Assembly: GCA_934098295.1 (NCBI GenBank)
Contig: CAKONV010000001.1
Location: 1 to 64,000 of the forward strand
Direction: 5' to 3'
Source of the DNA: an uncultured Bacilli bacterium
GTDB lineage: Bacteria > Bacillota_I > Bacilli_A > ML615J-28 > CAG-313
Length of the DNA: 64,000 nucleotides
The notes under the pieces were generated by a model. It made no database searches. It had not been told where the DNA came from and worked only from the letters and a program-made list of their open reading frames with translations. The translations under genes and the position numbers were made by a program. Position 1 is the stretch's first letter. Each line of letters starts with the position of its first letter. Shown piece after piece: positions 52,656 through 62,888 of the stretch.

Positions 52656-55295
52656 TTAAATATCATATTTAGAATTAATTTTAGCCGGAGTTAATCTTAA
52701 TAAAGAGATAACTGGTAAAATACCAACAAAAATACAGATAGCATAAACGATTAAAATTCCTAAAATAATAGAAGTAATAATTATACTAAATGCAAAATTA
52801 TCCGTAGATATCATGGATCTAATGTAAAAACTAACACCACAAGAAAGAAGGAAACCTATAACCGAGGTGATGGAAGTCCTTACAAAAACATCTGATACAT
52901 AAGATCTAATAATACTAATTTTACTCTCTCCTAAAGAACGTTTTCTACCAATTTGGCTAATTTCTCCTAACATTTTACTTCGTGAAGCAAAATAAGTATA
53001 CAAAATCATCGTAACTATTAAAAAAGTAACAATCGCTATATTGACATATTGTTCCGATTTAGATTCCATTAGTTTTTGATTTACTTGATATTTTTCTAAA
53101 GAAATGAGTTCATAACCAAACTTATTAAAATAATCTTTAGCTTCTTTTTCCGAATAAATACTAAAGGTAATGGGAACCATATCGCCCATGTTTTTTAAAT
53201 AATCAAGTTTAGAAGTAATAACTAATCCATCATAACTATTATTTGAATCAATTGTTAAAAGATTATAAGTACCAACGACCTTTAATCCCTCATAAGCATC
53301 ATTAATATTTAAAGGGCTAGTATTAGCAACGATACACTCTCCACTATCAGGAAGTTTACCAGATGTTAATTCATATAAAGTAGGAGCAATATAAATTTTT
53401 TGATAATCAAGTATTCTTTTATAAAAAACGCCATTATTATAATAATACGAACATAAATTCTTCGAACTACCAATTAAACTATAATCACTAGAGGATGAAT
53501 AATAACCAACAATCGTATAAGTTTGACCATCGATAAGAAACTCATTACCAAGGGAAAGATTACTATCATCCTTGTAAGCTATATTTACAATAATATCAGT
53601 ATCGCTTGTAATATTACTACCCGAAACAATATCATAATCTATATAATCTTTTAAGCCAAAGCCACCTGCTTGATAATTTTTTATATCATCTCCTAAGTAA
53701 TAATCAGCATCATTAAAAAGCACTCCATAGAAATCGCCTTTACAAACACCAACAATCTTTTTTGTTAATTCCCCATATCCTGTTTCGTAAACATTTAAAT
53801 TTAAATTACTTTGGATAACATCACCATAGTCTTTCAAATTAAATTTTTTTATTAAATAATCAGCTAATAACGATGTAATTACAACCTCGTTTTGACTAGC
53901 TCTTTTCCCCGATATAAGGGGATATTTTAAATTATCTACATAAATATAATAATTAACAAAAATGTTTTTGTTAGATGCAAAATTGGGCTTATAATTAACA
54001 TAACTAGAACTATACTTAGACAAAATAATATCAGAAACAATGTTATCTTGATAAGCATCATATAACACATTCCTATCAAATTCTGGATAAAAGTTATATT
54101 TATCAATGTATTTATTTTCAGGATTAGTTAAGACATAGTAATCTTTATCGTTATGATATTCATCTAAAGAAGGATTATTATAACTTACCATCGTAAACAT
54201 TGTAAAACCAAAAATTAATCCTAGCAATAAGAAAACAATATTAAATATTATTTCTTTTTTGCCTAAATATTTTGTTTTTAAGAAACTAGTTTTTATTCTT
54301 TTTAATAAAGATGGTTTCTTTTTATTTTTTAAATCATTGTTCCAAGAAGGAGTAAAAACATCTTCTAAAAGATTTATATCTTTTTTGACATAATGTTCTT
54401 CTTTTAATTTTATACTTGATTCTTTAATGTTTACAATTTTTTGGTTAGAAGAAATATAAATGGTGTTATTTTTGAAAACTAAATCAAATTTTGCATCCTT
54501 AATAGAATCATCGTGATAAAGATTAACTTTATAAGAAAGATTATCAAAGGTTTCTTTAGTTAAATCCTTTAAATATATGGTTGTTCCATCTTTAATATTA
54601 ATATTATTTTGATTTTCATTTACAAAATCATTGACGATTCTTCCATCTTTGATTTCAATAATGCGGTCGCTATAACAATTAGCCATATCTTCTTCATGAG
54701 TAACAAGGAGCACTAAAAGCTTTTGGCTTAATTTCTTTAAAATATCCATAACCATTATGGTATTTTCACTATCTAAGTTTCCCGTTGGTTCATCCGCAAT
54801 GATAATAGAGGAATTTTTTAGTAACGCCCTAGCAATGGATACTCTTTGCATTTGACCACCAGATAAAGAACGAACTTTTTTCTTCTCAAATTTAAGTAAA
54901 TTAACCATATTTAAGACACATTCTATGCGTTTTCTCTGTTCTTCATGATCATAAATGCCAATAATATTTAAGGCTTCTTGTAAATTTTCATAAACTGTTG
55001 AAAATTCATCTAACAAATAATTTTGAAAAACGTATCCTATTTTTTCTCTTCTCAGTTTGTCAAGATTTTTTAAATTATCTTTCGTAAAAACTTCATTATC
55101 ATAACTAATACTACCACTATCCATTTTGTCTAGTCCCCCTAAAACATTTAATAGGGTTGTCTTACCACTACCAGAGGGACCTAAAATAGTAATAAAACCT
55201 AAGGAAGGAAGGGTCAAATTGATATTATTTAGAACATGAATTTCATTTTGTTTTCCCTGATTATAGTATTTATTTAATTCCTTAATCTTAATCAT
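52656..55295 (-). CDS. MacB/FtsX-type ABC transporter, ATPase fused to permease (second of pair)
   Basis: An 879-residue fusion. Residues about 1-225 are a LolD/MacB-type ATPase: GPSGSGKTT, LSGGQMQRVSIARALL, IIIADEPTGNLD. A linker is followed by a membrane helix at about residue 345, a large extracytoplasmic MacB-like domain (about 370-745) and three C-terminal FtsX-type helices. Such proteins move substrates across the envelope by mechanotransmission or export peptides. It overlaps the preceding gene by 8 bases. The substrate is not evident. Confidence 0.9.
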   Translation of the reverse strand: MIKIKELNKYYNQGKQNEIHVLNNINLTLPSLGFITILGPSGSGKTTLLNVLGGLDKMDSGSISYDNEVFTKDNLKNLDKLRREKIGYVFQNYLLDEFSTVYENLQEALNIIGIYDHEEQRKRIECVLNMVNLLKFEKKKVRSLSGGQMQRVSIARALLKNSSIIIADEPTGNLDSENTIMVMDILKKLSQKLLVLLVTHEEDMANCYSDRIIEIKDGRIVNDFVNENQNNINIKDGTTIYLKDLTKETFDNLSYKVNLYHDDSIKDAKFDLVFKNNTIYISSNQKIVNIKESSIKLKEEHYVKKDINLLEDVFTPSWNNDLKNKKKPSLLKRIKTSFLKTKYLGKKEIIFNIVFLLLGLIFGFTMFTMVSYNNPSLDEYHNDKDYYVLTNPENKYIDKYNFYPEFDRNVLYDAYQDNIVSDIILSKYSSSYVNYKPNFASNKNIFVNYYIYVDNLKYPLISGKRASQNEVVITSLLADYLIKKFNLKDYGDVIQSNLNLNVYETGYGELTKKIVGVCKGDFYGVLFNDADYYLGDDIKNYQAGGFGLKDYIDYDIVSGSNITSDTDIIVNIAYKDDSNLSLGNEFLIDGQTYTIVGYYSSSSDYSLIGSSKNLCSYYYNNGVFYKRILDYQKIYIAPTLYELTSGKLPDSGECIVANTSPLNINDAYEGLKVVGTYNLLTIDSNNSYDGLVITSKLDYLKNMGDMVPITFSIYSEKEAKDYFNKFGYELISLEKYQVNQKLMESKSEQYVNIAIVTFLIVTMILYTYFASRSKMLGEISQIGRKRSLGESKISIIRSYVSDVFVRTSITSVIGFLLSCGVSFYIRSMISTDNFAFSIIITSIILGILIVYAICIFVGILPVISLLRLTPAKINSKYDI

Positions 55296-57345
55296 TGTTC
55301 AAAGCCCTCATACTTTTTCTAACGGTAAATTTGAATAATCTTTTGTTAAAATAAGATGCTAGAATTAGTCCTAAGAATAACATCGAAATTAACAAAGTGA
55401 TAACATTATTAATTGTCAGTTTTAAAACACTATTAAAAAAGAATTTATTAAGGAATGGAAAAAGAACAAGGCTTAAGATAGTTGAAGATATAACAATTAT
55501 TAATACTTCATAAATTACAATCCATCGCATATCTTTTTTAGTAACCCCTAATACTCTTAAAATATTATAATCTTTGTTTTTAGATTGATAAATTTTCGAT
55601 AGAATGGCAAAAGTAATGAAAATAATTAACCACAAATTAAAGAAAACCATTATAACGATAAATATTTTTATAATGGTTTGAGCAACACCATTATTAGCGG
55701 TAGCATCATTATAAGGATAAGTAACATCAAATCCTAATTCCTTTAACTTTTTTATATCTGATGATGGGGAAGTAGAATTTATGCTAGCAAAATAAGGTTT
55801 TAGATAATTGGTAGAAAAAACACCAATATCAACACTAACATCATCATAATCACCATATTCAATTACCACATTATCAAAATCATAGCTATTTTGAACAGTT
55901 ACTTTCGTATTACTATTTTTATATTTTTTGGGCATTCTTACTTTTAAGTTCGATGAAGATAGCAAATAGTTAGCATCAAAGTCTAATTTTTCATTATTTA
56001 CTTGAATAGATAAATTTAAGTTCAACAAATCAAGAGTATTACCTAATTTTTTACAGCCTGTAGCAAACACTGATTCACTGCCATCATTATTAATGGCTAT
56101 TCCTACTAACTTATATGGTAATTCCATACTATTACTATTAATATCCATAACACTTAGGTTATATCCTAAATGTTTTTTAAATGATTTAATTGAAAAAGAA
56201 TCATTTCTAGGAAATACTAAAATAAATTCATTCTCATCGTTTGGTAGTCTACCATCGATTATTTTATAGGAATTTACATGTTCAGTATAAAAAAGATAAA
56301 CATAATCTTCATTTATTGCACAATTAGTACCTTTAAAGGTAGAAAAATTATTAATGATATAATCAAAATTATTATCTTCTAAAAGGGAAGGATCAATTAC
56401 ATCTAATTTATGATTATAGACAAATAAATGATTAGGCATATAATTGTAATAATCAACATTAGAACCAAATGATGAAATAGTTAAATCAATAAATGATAAA
56501 GCTAAAAGGAGAAAAACGCTAAATAAAAGAAAAATCATACTCGTAAAAAGAGTTTTTTTCGGTGTATAGATAACATTTTCTTTAGCTACCTGAAAACAAA
56601 TTTGTTTTTTTAAAGGTACATAATCCAAATTTAACTTTTTGTTATTTTCATCATCATTATACTTTGAATAAATAAGATCTTCGATTATTTCACCATCAGC
56701 CATTTTTATTTTTCTCGTTACAATACCTTCAACTTCTTTAAAATTGTGAGTTACAATTAAAACAAGTTTATCTTTAGCGGCTGCTTTTATTAAATTAATT
56801 ATATTGCTAGCTGATATAGAATCAAGATTTCCCGTTGGTTCATCACAAGCTAAGATTTCACAATCACTTGCCAAGGCTCTCGCAATACCTAATCTTTGAG
56901 TTTCACCTAATGATAGTTTACTCGCTCTTGATTTTATGCGATGGCTGATGCCAACTTTAGCAATAAGATCTTTAGCTTCTATAAGAGCCTCCTTATTACT
57001 TTTTCCTTTTAGAATTAATGGTAACATTACATTTTTTAAAACCGTGTAAGAACCAATGACATTATAGTTTTGAAAAATGAAACCTACTTTATTTTTTCTA
57101 AAATCATCACTATCAAGAGTAGAAAAATAAGAGGTTTCATTGCCCTTATAATAAAGTTCACCATCATCAAAATTATCAAGTCTTGTTATAACATTTAATA
57201 GAGTTGATTTACCACTACCACTTTCACCGGTTATGGCGACAATTTCACCTTTGGAAAGTTTTAGATTAATATTTCTTAATCCAACTGAAGTTACTTCACC
57301 ATTGTTATAATACTTTGATATATTTTTTAATTCAATCATAGTCAC
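55288..57345 (-). CDS. MacB/FtsX-type ABC transporter, ATPase fused to permease (first of pair)
   Basis: A 685-residue fusion with an ATPase domain (GESGSGKST, variant signature LSLGETQRLGIARAL, ILACDEPTGNLD), a helix at about residue 265, a smaller extracytoplasmic domain and three C-terminal helices. LSLGE in place of LSGGQ suggests one weak catalytic site, fitting a heterodimer with the next gene. It lies 12 bases after rnjA and is presumably on the same transcript. The transporter's role is unknown; antimicrobial-peptide resistance and lipoprotein or peptide export are possible. Confidence 0.9.
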   Translation of the reverse strand: MTMIELKNISKYYNNGEVTSVGLRNINLKLSKGEIVAITGESGSGKSTLLNVITRLDNFDDGELYYKGNETSYFSTLDSDDFRKNKVGFIFQNYNVIGSYTVLKNVMLPLILKGKSNKEALIEAKDLIAKVGISHRIKSRASKLSLGETQRLGIARALASDCEILACDEPTGNLDSISASNIINLIKAAAKDKLVLIVTHNFKEVEGIVTRKIKMADGEIIEDLIYSKYNDDENNKKLNLDYVPLKKQICFQVAKENVIYTPKKTLFTSMIFLLFSVFLLLALSFIDLTISSFGSNVDYYNYMPNHLFVYNHKLDVIDPSLLEDNNFDYIINNFSTFKGTNCAINEDYVYLFYTEHVNSYKIIDGRLPNDENEFILVFPRNDSFSIKSFKKHLGYNLSVMDINSNSMELPYKLVGIAINNDGSESVFATGCKKLGNTLDLLNLNLSIQVNNEKLDFDANYLLSSSNLKVRMPKKYKNSNTKVTVQNSYDFDNVVIEYGDYDDVSVDIGVFSTNYLKPYFASINSTSPSSDIKKLKELGFDVTYPYNDATANNGVAQTIIKIFIVIMVFFNLWLIIFITFAILSKIYQSKNKDYNILRVLGVTKKDMRWIVIYEVLIIVISSTILSLVLFPFLNKFFFNSVLKLTINNVITLLISMLFLGLILASYFNKRLFKFTVRKSMRALNND

Positions 57346-57357
57346 TTTTATTCTTTT

Positions 57358-59043
57358 CTATTTTATTTCTAAAATTACAGGAACAATGATAGGTCGATGA
57401 TGTAAGTATCTAACGACATATTTTTGAAGTTCACCAGCAAGAAGGTTAGTTACACTATCTAAGGACCAACTCTTTTTAACTAAAGCATTATTAATTATGC
57501 GTTCCATCAAACCACCTAAAGAAGCCGTAAGTTCTTCTTCACTGAAAGAATATGATAATCCTCTTGTAGAAAGGGAAATCTTACCTACAAGCTTTCTACT
57601 TCTTAAATCAACGGTACCATAAATAAAGATAACTCCTTCCTCAGCTAGGGTAGTTCTTTCTTCAATTACCGTTTTATCAACAACACCAACGCTACTACCA
57701 TCAATAAAAATATCACCAGTCTTAATCTTTGTTTCATTTTCAACTAATTTTCCATTAACGAAACTAATTACTTCGCCATTATCTTTTAAAATAATATGAT
57801 TTTGATCAAAACCAGCTTCTTTAGCCACTAACGATTGTTCATACATGTGGCGATATTCACCTTTAATGGGAATAATGTATTCAGGTTTTACCATGGCATA
57901 CATCATTTTTAAATCTTCGGGAGAAGCATGTGCACTTCTAAGCACCCCTTTATCAAAGATTGTTAAATCGGTATCATATTTACAAAGGGTATTTATTGCC
58001 TCCGTTGTTGTTCTTTCCGTTCCTGGAACCGGTGGACACATTAAGATTACTTTATCAAAAGGATTTAATTTTATGCTTGTGTCTTCACCAATAGCCATAT
58101 GAACTAACGCATTATAAGGTTCATTACGATAACCCGTAACTATTAAAACAACATTTTCCATTTTCGCAATTTCTTCTTTTCCATTTGGACTATTAGCAAT
58201 TTTTTGATAATCAATATAACATGCTGGGGGAATTCTTAAATAGTTAGATTTAATAGCCACATCAATTATTAATTCATTATTTGAACTAATAATACCAATT
58301 TTACGAGAAGCGGCCACACTCAAATCAATAATCTTTTGAATTCTAATTAAATCCGTAGAAAATGCACCAACAATAATTCTTTTATAGTCTTGATTTAAAA
58401 TACCATTATAATTATACTCTAAAACGGAATCATTAGTAATTCTTCCAATTGCTCCCGCATTGATGCTTTCTGTAAGTAGGGCTAATACTTTAGATTTGCC
58501 AAGATCAGTGATTTTATCAAAGGTTGTTTGATAAGTTCCATTAGCTGAAGCACCAAAATTAAAGTCAGTACTATAAACGATATTTCCATCGTGAGTTGAT
58601 ATACAAATACCAATTGATTCAGGAATGCTATGCGTAGTATTAAAGAAACTAACACTAACATTACCGAAAGTTAAAACTTTATTAGCATTAATTCGATATA
58701 ATTTATAATCACTAACGTTCATTTTATTTTCTATTAACATACTTTCAATGATACTAATTGTAAAGTGGGTACCATAAACGCGCGTAGATAATTTTTTTAG
58801 TAAATAAGTTGTAGCTCCAATATGATCTTCATGTCCATGAGAAACGAAAATTCCTTCAATATTATTTTTATGTTCGATAAGATAATCAATGTTAGGAATA
58901 ACACCATCAACACCATACATATCAATATCTGGATATTTCATTCCGGCATCAAGAATAAATATTTTACTATCAACTTCAACAATATACATATTTTTTCCGT
59001 TTTCGCCTAACCCTCCTAAGGCAAAAATATTAATTTTTGACAT
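57358..59043 (-). CDS. rnj: Ribonuclease J
   Basis: A 561-residue beta-CASP metallo-beta-lactamase nuclease: ALGGLGENGKNMY, the metal motif SHGHEDHIG (His69, His71, Asp73, His74), STDFNFG, VSGHAS-like RSAHASPEDLKMM, IIPIKGEYRHM, and the C-terminal domain (HHRPIIVPVILE). It performs 5'-3' exonuclease and endonuclease steps in mRNA and rRNA processing. I cannot decide between J1 and J2 by eye. Its promoter overlaps the spoVAF terminator. Confidence 0.95.
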   Translation of the reverse strand: MSKINIFALGGLGENGKNMYIVEVDSKIFILDAGMKYPDIDMYGVDGVIPNIDYLIEHKNNIEGIFVSHGHEDHIGATTYLLKKLSTRVYGTHFTISIIESMLIENKMNVSDYKLYRINANKVLTFGNVSVSFFNTTHSIPESIGICISTHDGNIVYSTDFNFGASANGTYQTTFDKITDLGKSKVLALLTESINAGAIGRITNDSVLEYNYNGILNQDYKRIIVGAFSTDLIRIQKIIDLSVAASRKIGIISSNNELIIDVAIKSNYLRIPPACYIDYQKIANSPNGKEEIAKMENVVLIVTGYRNEPYNALVHMAIGEDTSIKLNPFDKVILMCPPVPGTERTTTEAINTLCKYDTDLTIFDKGVLRSAHASPEDLKMMYAMVKPEYIIPIKGEYRHMYEQSLVAKEAGFDQNHIILKDNGEVISFVNGKLVENETKIKTGDIFIDGSSVGVVDKTVIEERTTLAEEGVIFIYGTVDLRSRKLVGKISLSTRGLSYSFSEEELTASLGGLMERIINNALVKKSWSLDSVTNLLAGELQKYVVRYLHHRPIIVPVILEIK

Positions 59044-59096
59044 ATTCTTGTTTTCCTTTCTAATTTATTATTGATATTTTATTTATATATAACTAT

Positions 59097-59125
59097 AGTA
59101 TACCAAAAAAAGTCTTGAATTTCAA
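59097..59125 (-). promoter_or_regulatory. Promoter of rnj, embedded in the spoVAF terminator
   Basis: Minus strand: TTGAAA (59120-59125), 17 bases and TATACT (59097-59102). The -35 box lies in the loop and stem of the terminator and the T run is the spacer. Confidence 0.7.
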
Positions 59126-59130
59126 GACTT
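59104..59130 (-). terminator. Terminator of the spoIIA-spoVA operon
   Basis: AAGTCTTG and CAAGACTT pair around a 5-base loop and a T run follows on the minus strand. The hairpin overlaps the spoVAF stop codon. Confidence 0.88.
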
Positions 59131-60465
59131 TTCATTTTTTATATATGGCTTTCTAAAAATCTGTTTAAAGAAAGCTTTTAGATTAAATGGTAATAATGGA
59201 TATAAATAATGTCTTCTAAAGCTTTTTAAAGTTGCAAGATAAACAATTAAACTTAACATACCTATAATAAAACCCGGTAGTTTAAAGAAATATATTAGCG
59301 CTAATAAAACAATATTAGCCATTTTATTCGCAATACTCAATTCATAACTAGGCGTAATATAACTAGATAGGGCCGATATACATCCAAGGAAAACAATTTT
59401 CTGATTAACAATACCTATTTCTACGGCCATATTACCAACAACCAAACCAGCTATTAAGCCCATTGAAGTAGAAAGAGCCGAAGGTGTATGAATAGATGCC
59501 ATTCTTAATACTTCAATTGTTAATTCAATTAAAATTAATTGTAAAAAAGCTTTATTAAAGCTCATATCTATACTAACTTTTCCCATAGCAAGAAGTAGAA
59601 ACCACACTGGCAGGGATAAAAAGCCAATTATTATACCAAAGAAACGAATGAACCTTAAATATGATCCTGCAATAATTGTTTGTCTAAACTCTTCAGCGTG
59701 TTGAAGATGATCAAAAATACTTACCGGTCCAAGAAGGGCTGATGGCGATGTATCAACTAAAATGCCAAACATTCCTTGATATAAATGGGAGGAGAAAGTA
59801 TCCGGTCGTTCCGTATATTTTACTAAAGGATATGGTGAATAAGGGTTACCAGTAATATGTTCTTCTAATGCTTTATCACTCATAGTTAATTCTAAAGTAT
59901 CAACCGTTTCTAATCTCTTTCTTATATCTTTTAAATCAAGGTCATGAATGCGGTTTTTCAAGTATATTAATGCAACTTTTGTTTTGCTACTTTTTCCTAT
60001 TTCATATCCTTCCACAATCAAATCTTCACTAGCAATTCTTCTTCTTACAAGCCCAATATTAGTACTTAAAGTTTCGGTAAAACCATCCCTACTTCCTCTT
60101 ACCACCTTTTCCGAATCTGGTTCGCCAATTGCTCTACCAGGATATTTTTTGGTGTCAACAATGATTACTTCATCATCGTCTTCAATAAATATTCCCATTT
60201 CTCCTTTTAAAATAGCTTCCATAACTTGATTAATATCACGAGATTTAGTAACCGTGTTAATCATTAAATGGGTTAATAAATTATTAGCATTGACAACAGT
60301 TACTGGATAGGAAACTATACTAAAAATTATGTCATTAACTAAAGTTGATGAAGTTAAAAAATCTAAAAAGATAAAGCCAATTTTTTTTGATTGCAAACTA
60401 ATTATTCGATATTTTACATCGATAGAAAGGCCACTATGAAGTTTTTCCAATATTTCATTGAACAT
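59122..60465 (-). CDS. spoVAF: Spore germination protein SpoVAF (GerA family)
   Basis: A 447-residue GerA-A type protein with a cytoplasmic N-terminal half (YPGRAIGEPDSEKVVRGSRDGFTETLSTNIGLVRRRI is the hallmark) and about five C-terminal membrane helices (PVWFLLLAM, STSMGLIAGLVVGNMAVEIG). SpoVAF sits in the inner spore membrane and assists the SpoVA channel during germination. Its place directly after spoVAE identifies it as SpoVAF rather than a receptor subunit. It ends at a terminator. Confidence 0.95.
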   Translation of the reverse strand: MFNEILEKLHSGLSIDVKYRIISLQSKKIGFIFLDFLTSSTLVNDIIFSIVSYPVTVVNANNLLTHLMINTVTKSRDINQVMEAILKGEMGIFIEDDDEVIIVDTKKYPGRAIGEPDSEKVVRGSRDGFTETLSTNIGLVRRRIASEDLIVEGYEIGKSSKTKVALIYLKNRIHDLDLKDIRKRLETVDTLELTMSDKALEEHITGNPYSPYPLVKYTERPDTFSSHLYQGMFGILVDTSPSALLGPVSIFDHLQHAEEFRQTIIAGSYLRFIRFFGIIIGFLSLPVWFLLLAMGKVSIDMSFNKAFLQLILIELTIEVLRMASIHTPSALSTSMGLIAGLVVGNMAVEIGIVNQKIVFLGCISALSSYITPSYELSIANKMANIVLLALIYFFKLPGFIIGMLSLIVYLATLKSFRRHYLYPLLPFNLKAFFKQIFRKPYIKNEKS

Positions 60466-60470
60466 AAATT

Positions 60471-60821
60471 TTAACCACGCGGTTTAAATATTATTGATAC
60501 GATAAATCCCATGAACACTGCAAAAGATATACCCGATGAAGATAGATTAAAAACACCCGTAAAAAGGCCCAACCAGCCTTCTTCTAAGGCACTTTGAACA
60601 GCCGCATGAGTCAAGCTATGACCAAAATTGGCAATTGGAACCAGCGCCCCGGCCCCTGCAAATTCAATTAAAACATCATACAAACCAAAAAATTCTAATA
60701 GTGAACCTAAAATTACATATAATAAAATTAAATGAATAGGTAGTAAATGAAAATAATCCATTATTAACTGGGCTACTGCACAGAAAGCACCAGCAATTAA
60801 AAAGGCATACAAATAAATCAT
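60471..60821 (-). CDS. spoVAE: Stage V sporulation protein AE
   Basis: A 116-residue membrane protein, the length of SpoVAEb. LLEFFGLYDVLIEFAGAGALVPIANFGHSLTHAA is the family core and is paralogous to SpoVAC (both have EYAGAGT- or EFAGAGA-like turns). It forms part of the dipicolinic acid channel of the inner spore membrane. It overlaps spoVAD by 4 bases. Confidence 0.95.
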   Translation of the reverse strand: MIYLYAFLIAGAFCAVAQLIMDYFHLLPIHLILLYVILGSLLEFFGLYDVLIEFAGAGALVPIANFGHSLTHAAVQSALEEGWLGLFTGVFNLSSSGISFAVFMGFIVSIIFKPRG

Positions 60822-61828
60822 CGCACCCCTCCTTCTAACATAACGGCATGGGCAATTGAAGGAATATTTAATTTTTGAGCTACCATAATAGGGTTTAAAA
60901 GAGCTCCCGTAGCAATAATTAAGACTTTTTTAATTTTACCTTCTAATAATAATTTATTTAAATATCCTAAAGTTACTAAAGTAACGCAACCAGCACCACT
61001 TCCACCGGCATAAACATTTTGTTTTTTAGTATCATATAATAATAATCCTGAATCTCGATAGTTGTCTTTTAGATTAATACCAAAACCATTTAAGATTTTT
61101 AAAAAAGAAATTGAACCATAAGCTGATAAATCGCCAGTTACAATTAAATCCAAATCATCAACATCCATTTTAAAATCATCTAAAAAATGCCTTAAAGTAT
61201 CAACAGCGGCGGGGGCCATGGCTCTACCCATATCTGATGCATCTTTAATTGGTGATTCAACTGGTACGCCAATGGTAGCTTTAGTAACTTTCACATCAGC
61301 TACTTTTTTACTTAAGATACCACAGCCAGCACCTGTAGCTGTTGAAGTTAAAGTGTTCGATTTTTGACCGCCATATTCCGTTGGGTTTCGAAATTGTCTT
61401 TCACTAGTTTCATTATGGCTACTACTTCCAAATAAAATATTTTCACCAAAACCACTTGACAAAAGTAGCGATGCGACAATGATACTTTCCGTTAATGTTG
61501 AACAAGCCGAATATACTCCTAAATAGGGAATATTAAAATCTTTTAAAGTATAGGAAGTTACCGCAATTTGATTATTTAAATCGCCACCCACATAACAATC
61601 AATCATATTAGGGCTGTATGATACTTTAGCTAAGGCGATTTTTATAGCATCTTTTAAAAGTTTAATTTCTCCTTGTTCAAAACTTTTTTCATCACAATAA
61701 GGATCTTTATAATATTTATCAAAATAAGATCCTAATGGTCCTAAATGTTCTTTATATCCGCAACAAGTACCGGTACTAAGTAAATACACATCATCAAATA
61801 TGATACTATTTTTACCAACTTTTTTCAT
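60818..61828 (-). CDS. spoVAD: Stage V sporulation protein AD
   Basis: A 336-residue thiolase-fold protein: VYLLSTGTCCGYKEHLGPLGSYFD, GVYSACSTLTESIIVA, LFGSSSHNETSERQFRNPTEYG, DLIVTGDLSAYGS. SpoVAD binds dipicolinic acid in B. subtilis and has no condensing activity. It overlaps spoVAC and spoVAE by 4 bases each, so the channel genes are tightly coupled. Confidence 0.96.
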   Translation of the reverse strand: MKKVGKNSIIFDDVYLLSTGTCCGYKEHLGPLGSYFDKYYKDPYCDEKSFEQGEIKLLKDAIKIALAKVSYSPNMIDCYVGGDLNNQIAVTSYTLKDFNIPYLGVYSACSTLTESIIVASLLLSSGFGENILFGSSSHNETSERQFRNPTEYGGQKSNTLTSTATGAGCGILSKKVADVKVTKATIGVPVESPIKDASDMGRAMAPAAVDTLRHFLDDFKMDVDDLDLIVTGDLSAYGSISFLKILNGFGINLKDNYRDSGLLLYDTKKQNVYAGGSGAGCVTLVTLGYLNKLLLEGKIKKVLIIATGALLNPIMVAQKLNIPSIAHAVMLEGGVR

Positions 61829-62268
61829 AATACGCCTCGCACTAAAAAGGCTATTAATCCCACCACAAATGAACTAATAATTCCTGTCGCAATAACAGCC
61901 CCCGCCAATTTAAACATATTCATAAGAACCCCTAAAATTAGGCCTTCACTTTTACTTTCTAAGGCTGATGAGGAAACGGAATTGGCAAAACCAGTAATGG
62001 GAATGTAAGTACCAGCTCCAGCATATTCGCCAATTATATCAAAAATACCAAAACCCGTTAAAAGGGATGCTACCGCCACTAAGGTCATTGCCATCAAAGT
62101 TTGAGCATTTTTCATTTCTATACCTAACTTTTTATTATAAAACCACAAAAGAAATTGGCCTATTAGACCTATTAAGCCCCCTACATAAAATGCTCTTAAG
62201 ACATTTTTTAAAATAGGACGCTTAATCTTTTGTTTTTCAAGAACAACATTATAAGTTTTATTTCGCAT
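61825..62268 (-). CDS. spoVAC: Stage V sporulation protein AC
   Basis: A 147-residue membrane protein with four helices: AFYVGGLIGLIGQFLLWFY, LLTGFGIFDIIGEYAGAGTYIPITGFANSV, and a last helix. It is a mechanosensitive channel subunit for dipicolinic acid. It starts 50 bases after sigF with AAGGAG. No separate promoter is evident in the gap, and spoVAA/spoVAB, which precede it in Bacillus, are absent. Confidence 0.95.
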   Translation of the reverse strand: MRNKTYNVVLEKQKIKRPILKNVLRAFYVGGLIGLIGQFLLWFYNKKLGIEMKNAQTLMAMTLVAVASLLTGFGIFDIIGEYAGAGTYIPITGFANSVSSSALESKSEGLILGVLMNMFKLAGAVIATGIISSFVVGLIAFLVRGVL

Positions 62269-62318
62269 ATATTTCTCCTTTTTTTTATTATTAACAAATT
62301 AAGGAAATTATATACTTT

Positions 62319-62888
62319 TTACTTCTTATATTTTTTCTTCAAATTTTTAATTTTTCTAGAAATTGTTGATTGGGAAGTATTCATTAACTTGGCAATTTCA
62401 CTTTGGGAAAGCTTATGTAAAACATAATATTTATAAATTAACATTTCATCTTCTGTTAAACTATTCAACTCCTTTTTCTCATTATCAATTAGATTATCAA
62501 CAACATCATCTTCTAAATAAGTTATTTTATCGCTTTCTGATAAAGCGATAAAAAAAGTTTCTTTACTTATTTTTAATTTACTTATTATTTCATCACTTGT
62601 TAAATTATTGTTTAATTTTATAAAAGCACGTATTTCATTGTATATTTTCTTTCCATAAGGATTAATTTTTTCATACTCTTTATAAATAGCTCCATAAACA
62701 TATTTGAACGCAAAAGTTGTAAGTTTTACATTCTTATTTTTATCATAATGTCTAATAGCTTGAATAAAGCCCATTAACCCCGCTTGATACAAATCATCTT
62801 CATCATATGGTGATACTTTAAAACGGTGAACAATTTTCTTAATATATTTTTCATATTTTATTAAAAGAAATTCTTCATCATTTTCCAT
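62319..62888 (-). CDS. sigF: Sporulation sigma factor, sigma-F type, shortened
   Basis: A 189-residue sigma-70 family protein identified as sigma-F by its place after spoIIAA and spoIIAB. Region 2 is DEDDLYQAGLMGFIQAIRHYD with TTFAFKYVYGAIYKE; a short region 3; region 4 is LSQSEIAKLMNTSQSTISRKIKNLKK. It is about 65 residues shorter than B. subtilis sigma-F (255), the loss being in the N-terminus and region 3. It overlaps spoIIAB by 11 bases. It should direct early forespore transcription. Confidence 0.88.
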   Translation of the reverse strand: MENDEEFLLIKYEKYIKKIVHRFKVSPYDEDDLYQAGLMGFIQAIRHYDKNKNVKLTTFAFKYVYGAIYKEYEKINPYGKKIYNEIRAFIKLNNNLTSDEIISKLKISKETFFIALSESDKITYLEDDVVDNLIDNEKKELNSLTEDEMLIYKYYVLHKLSQSEIAKLMNTSQSTISRKIKNLKKKYKK

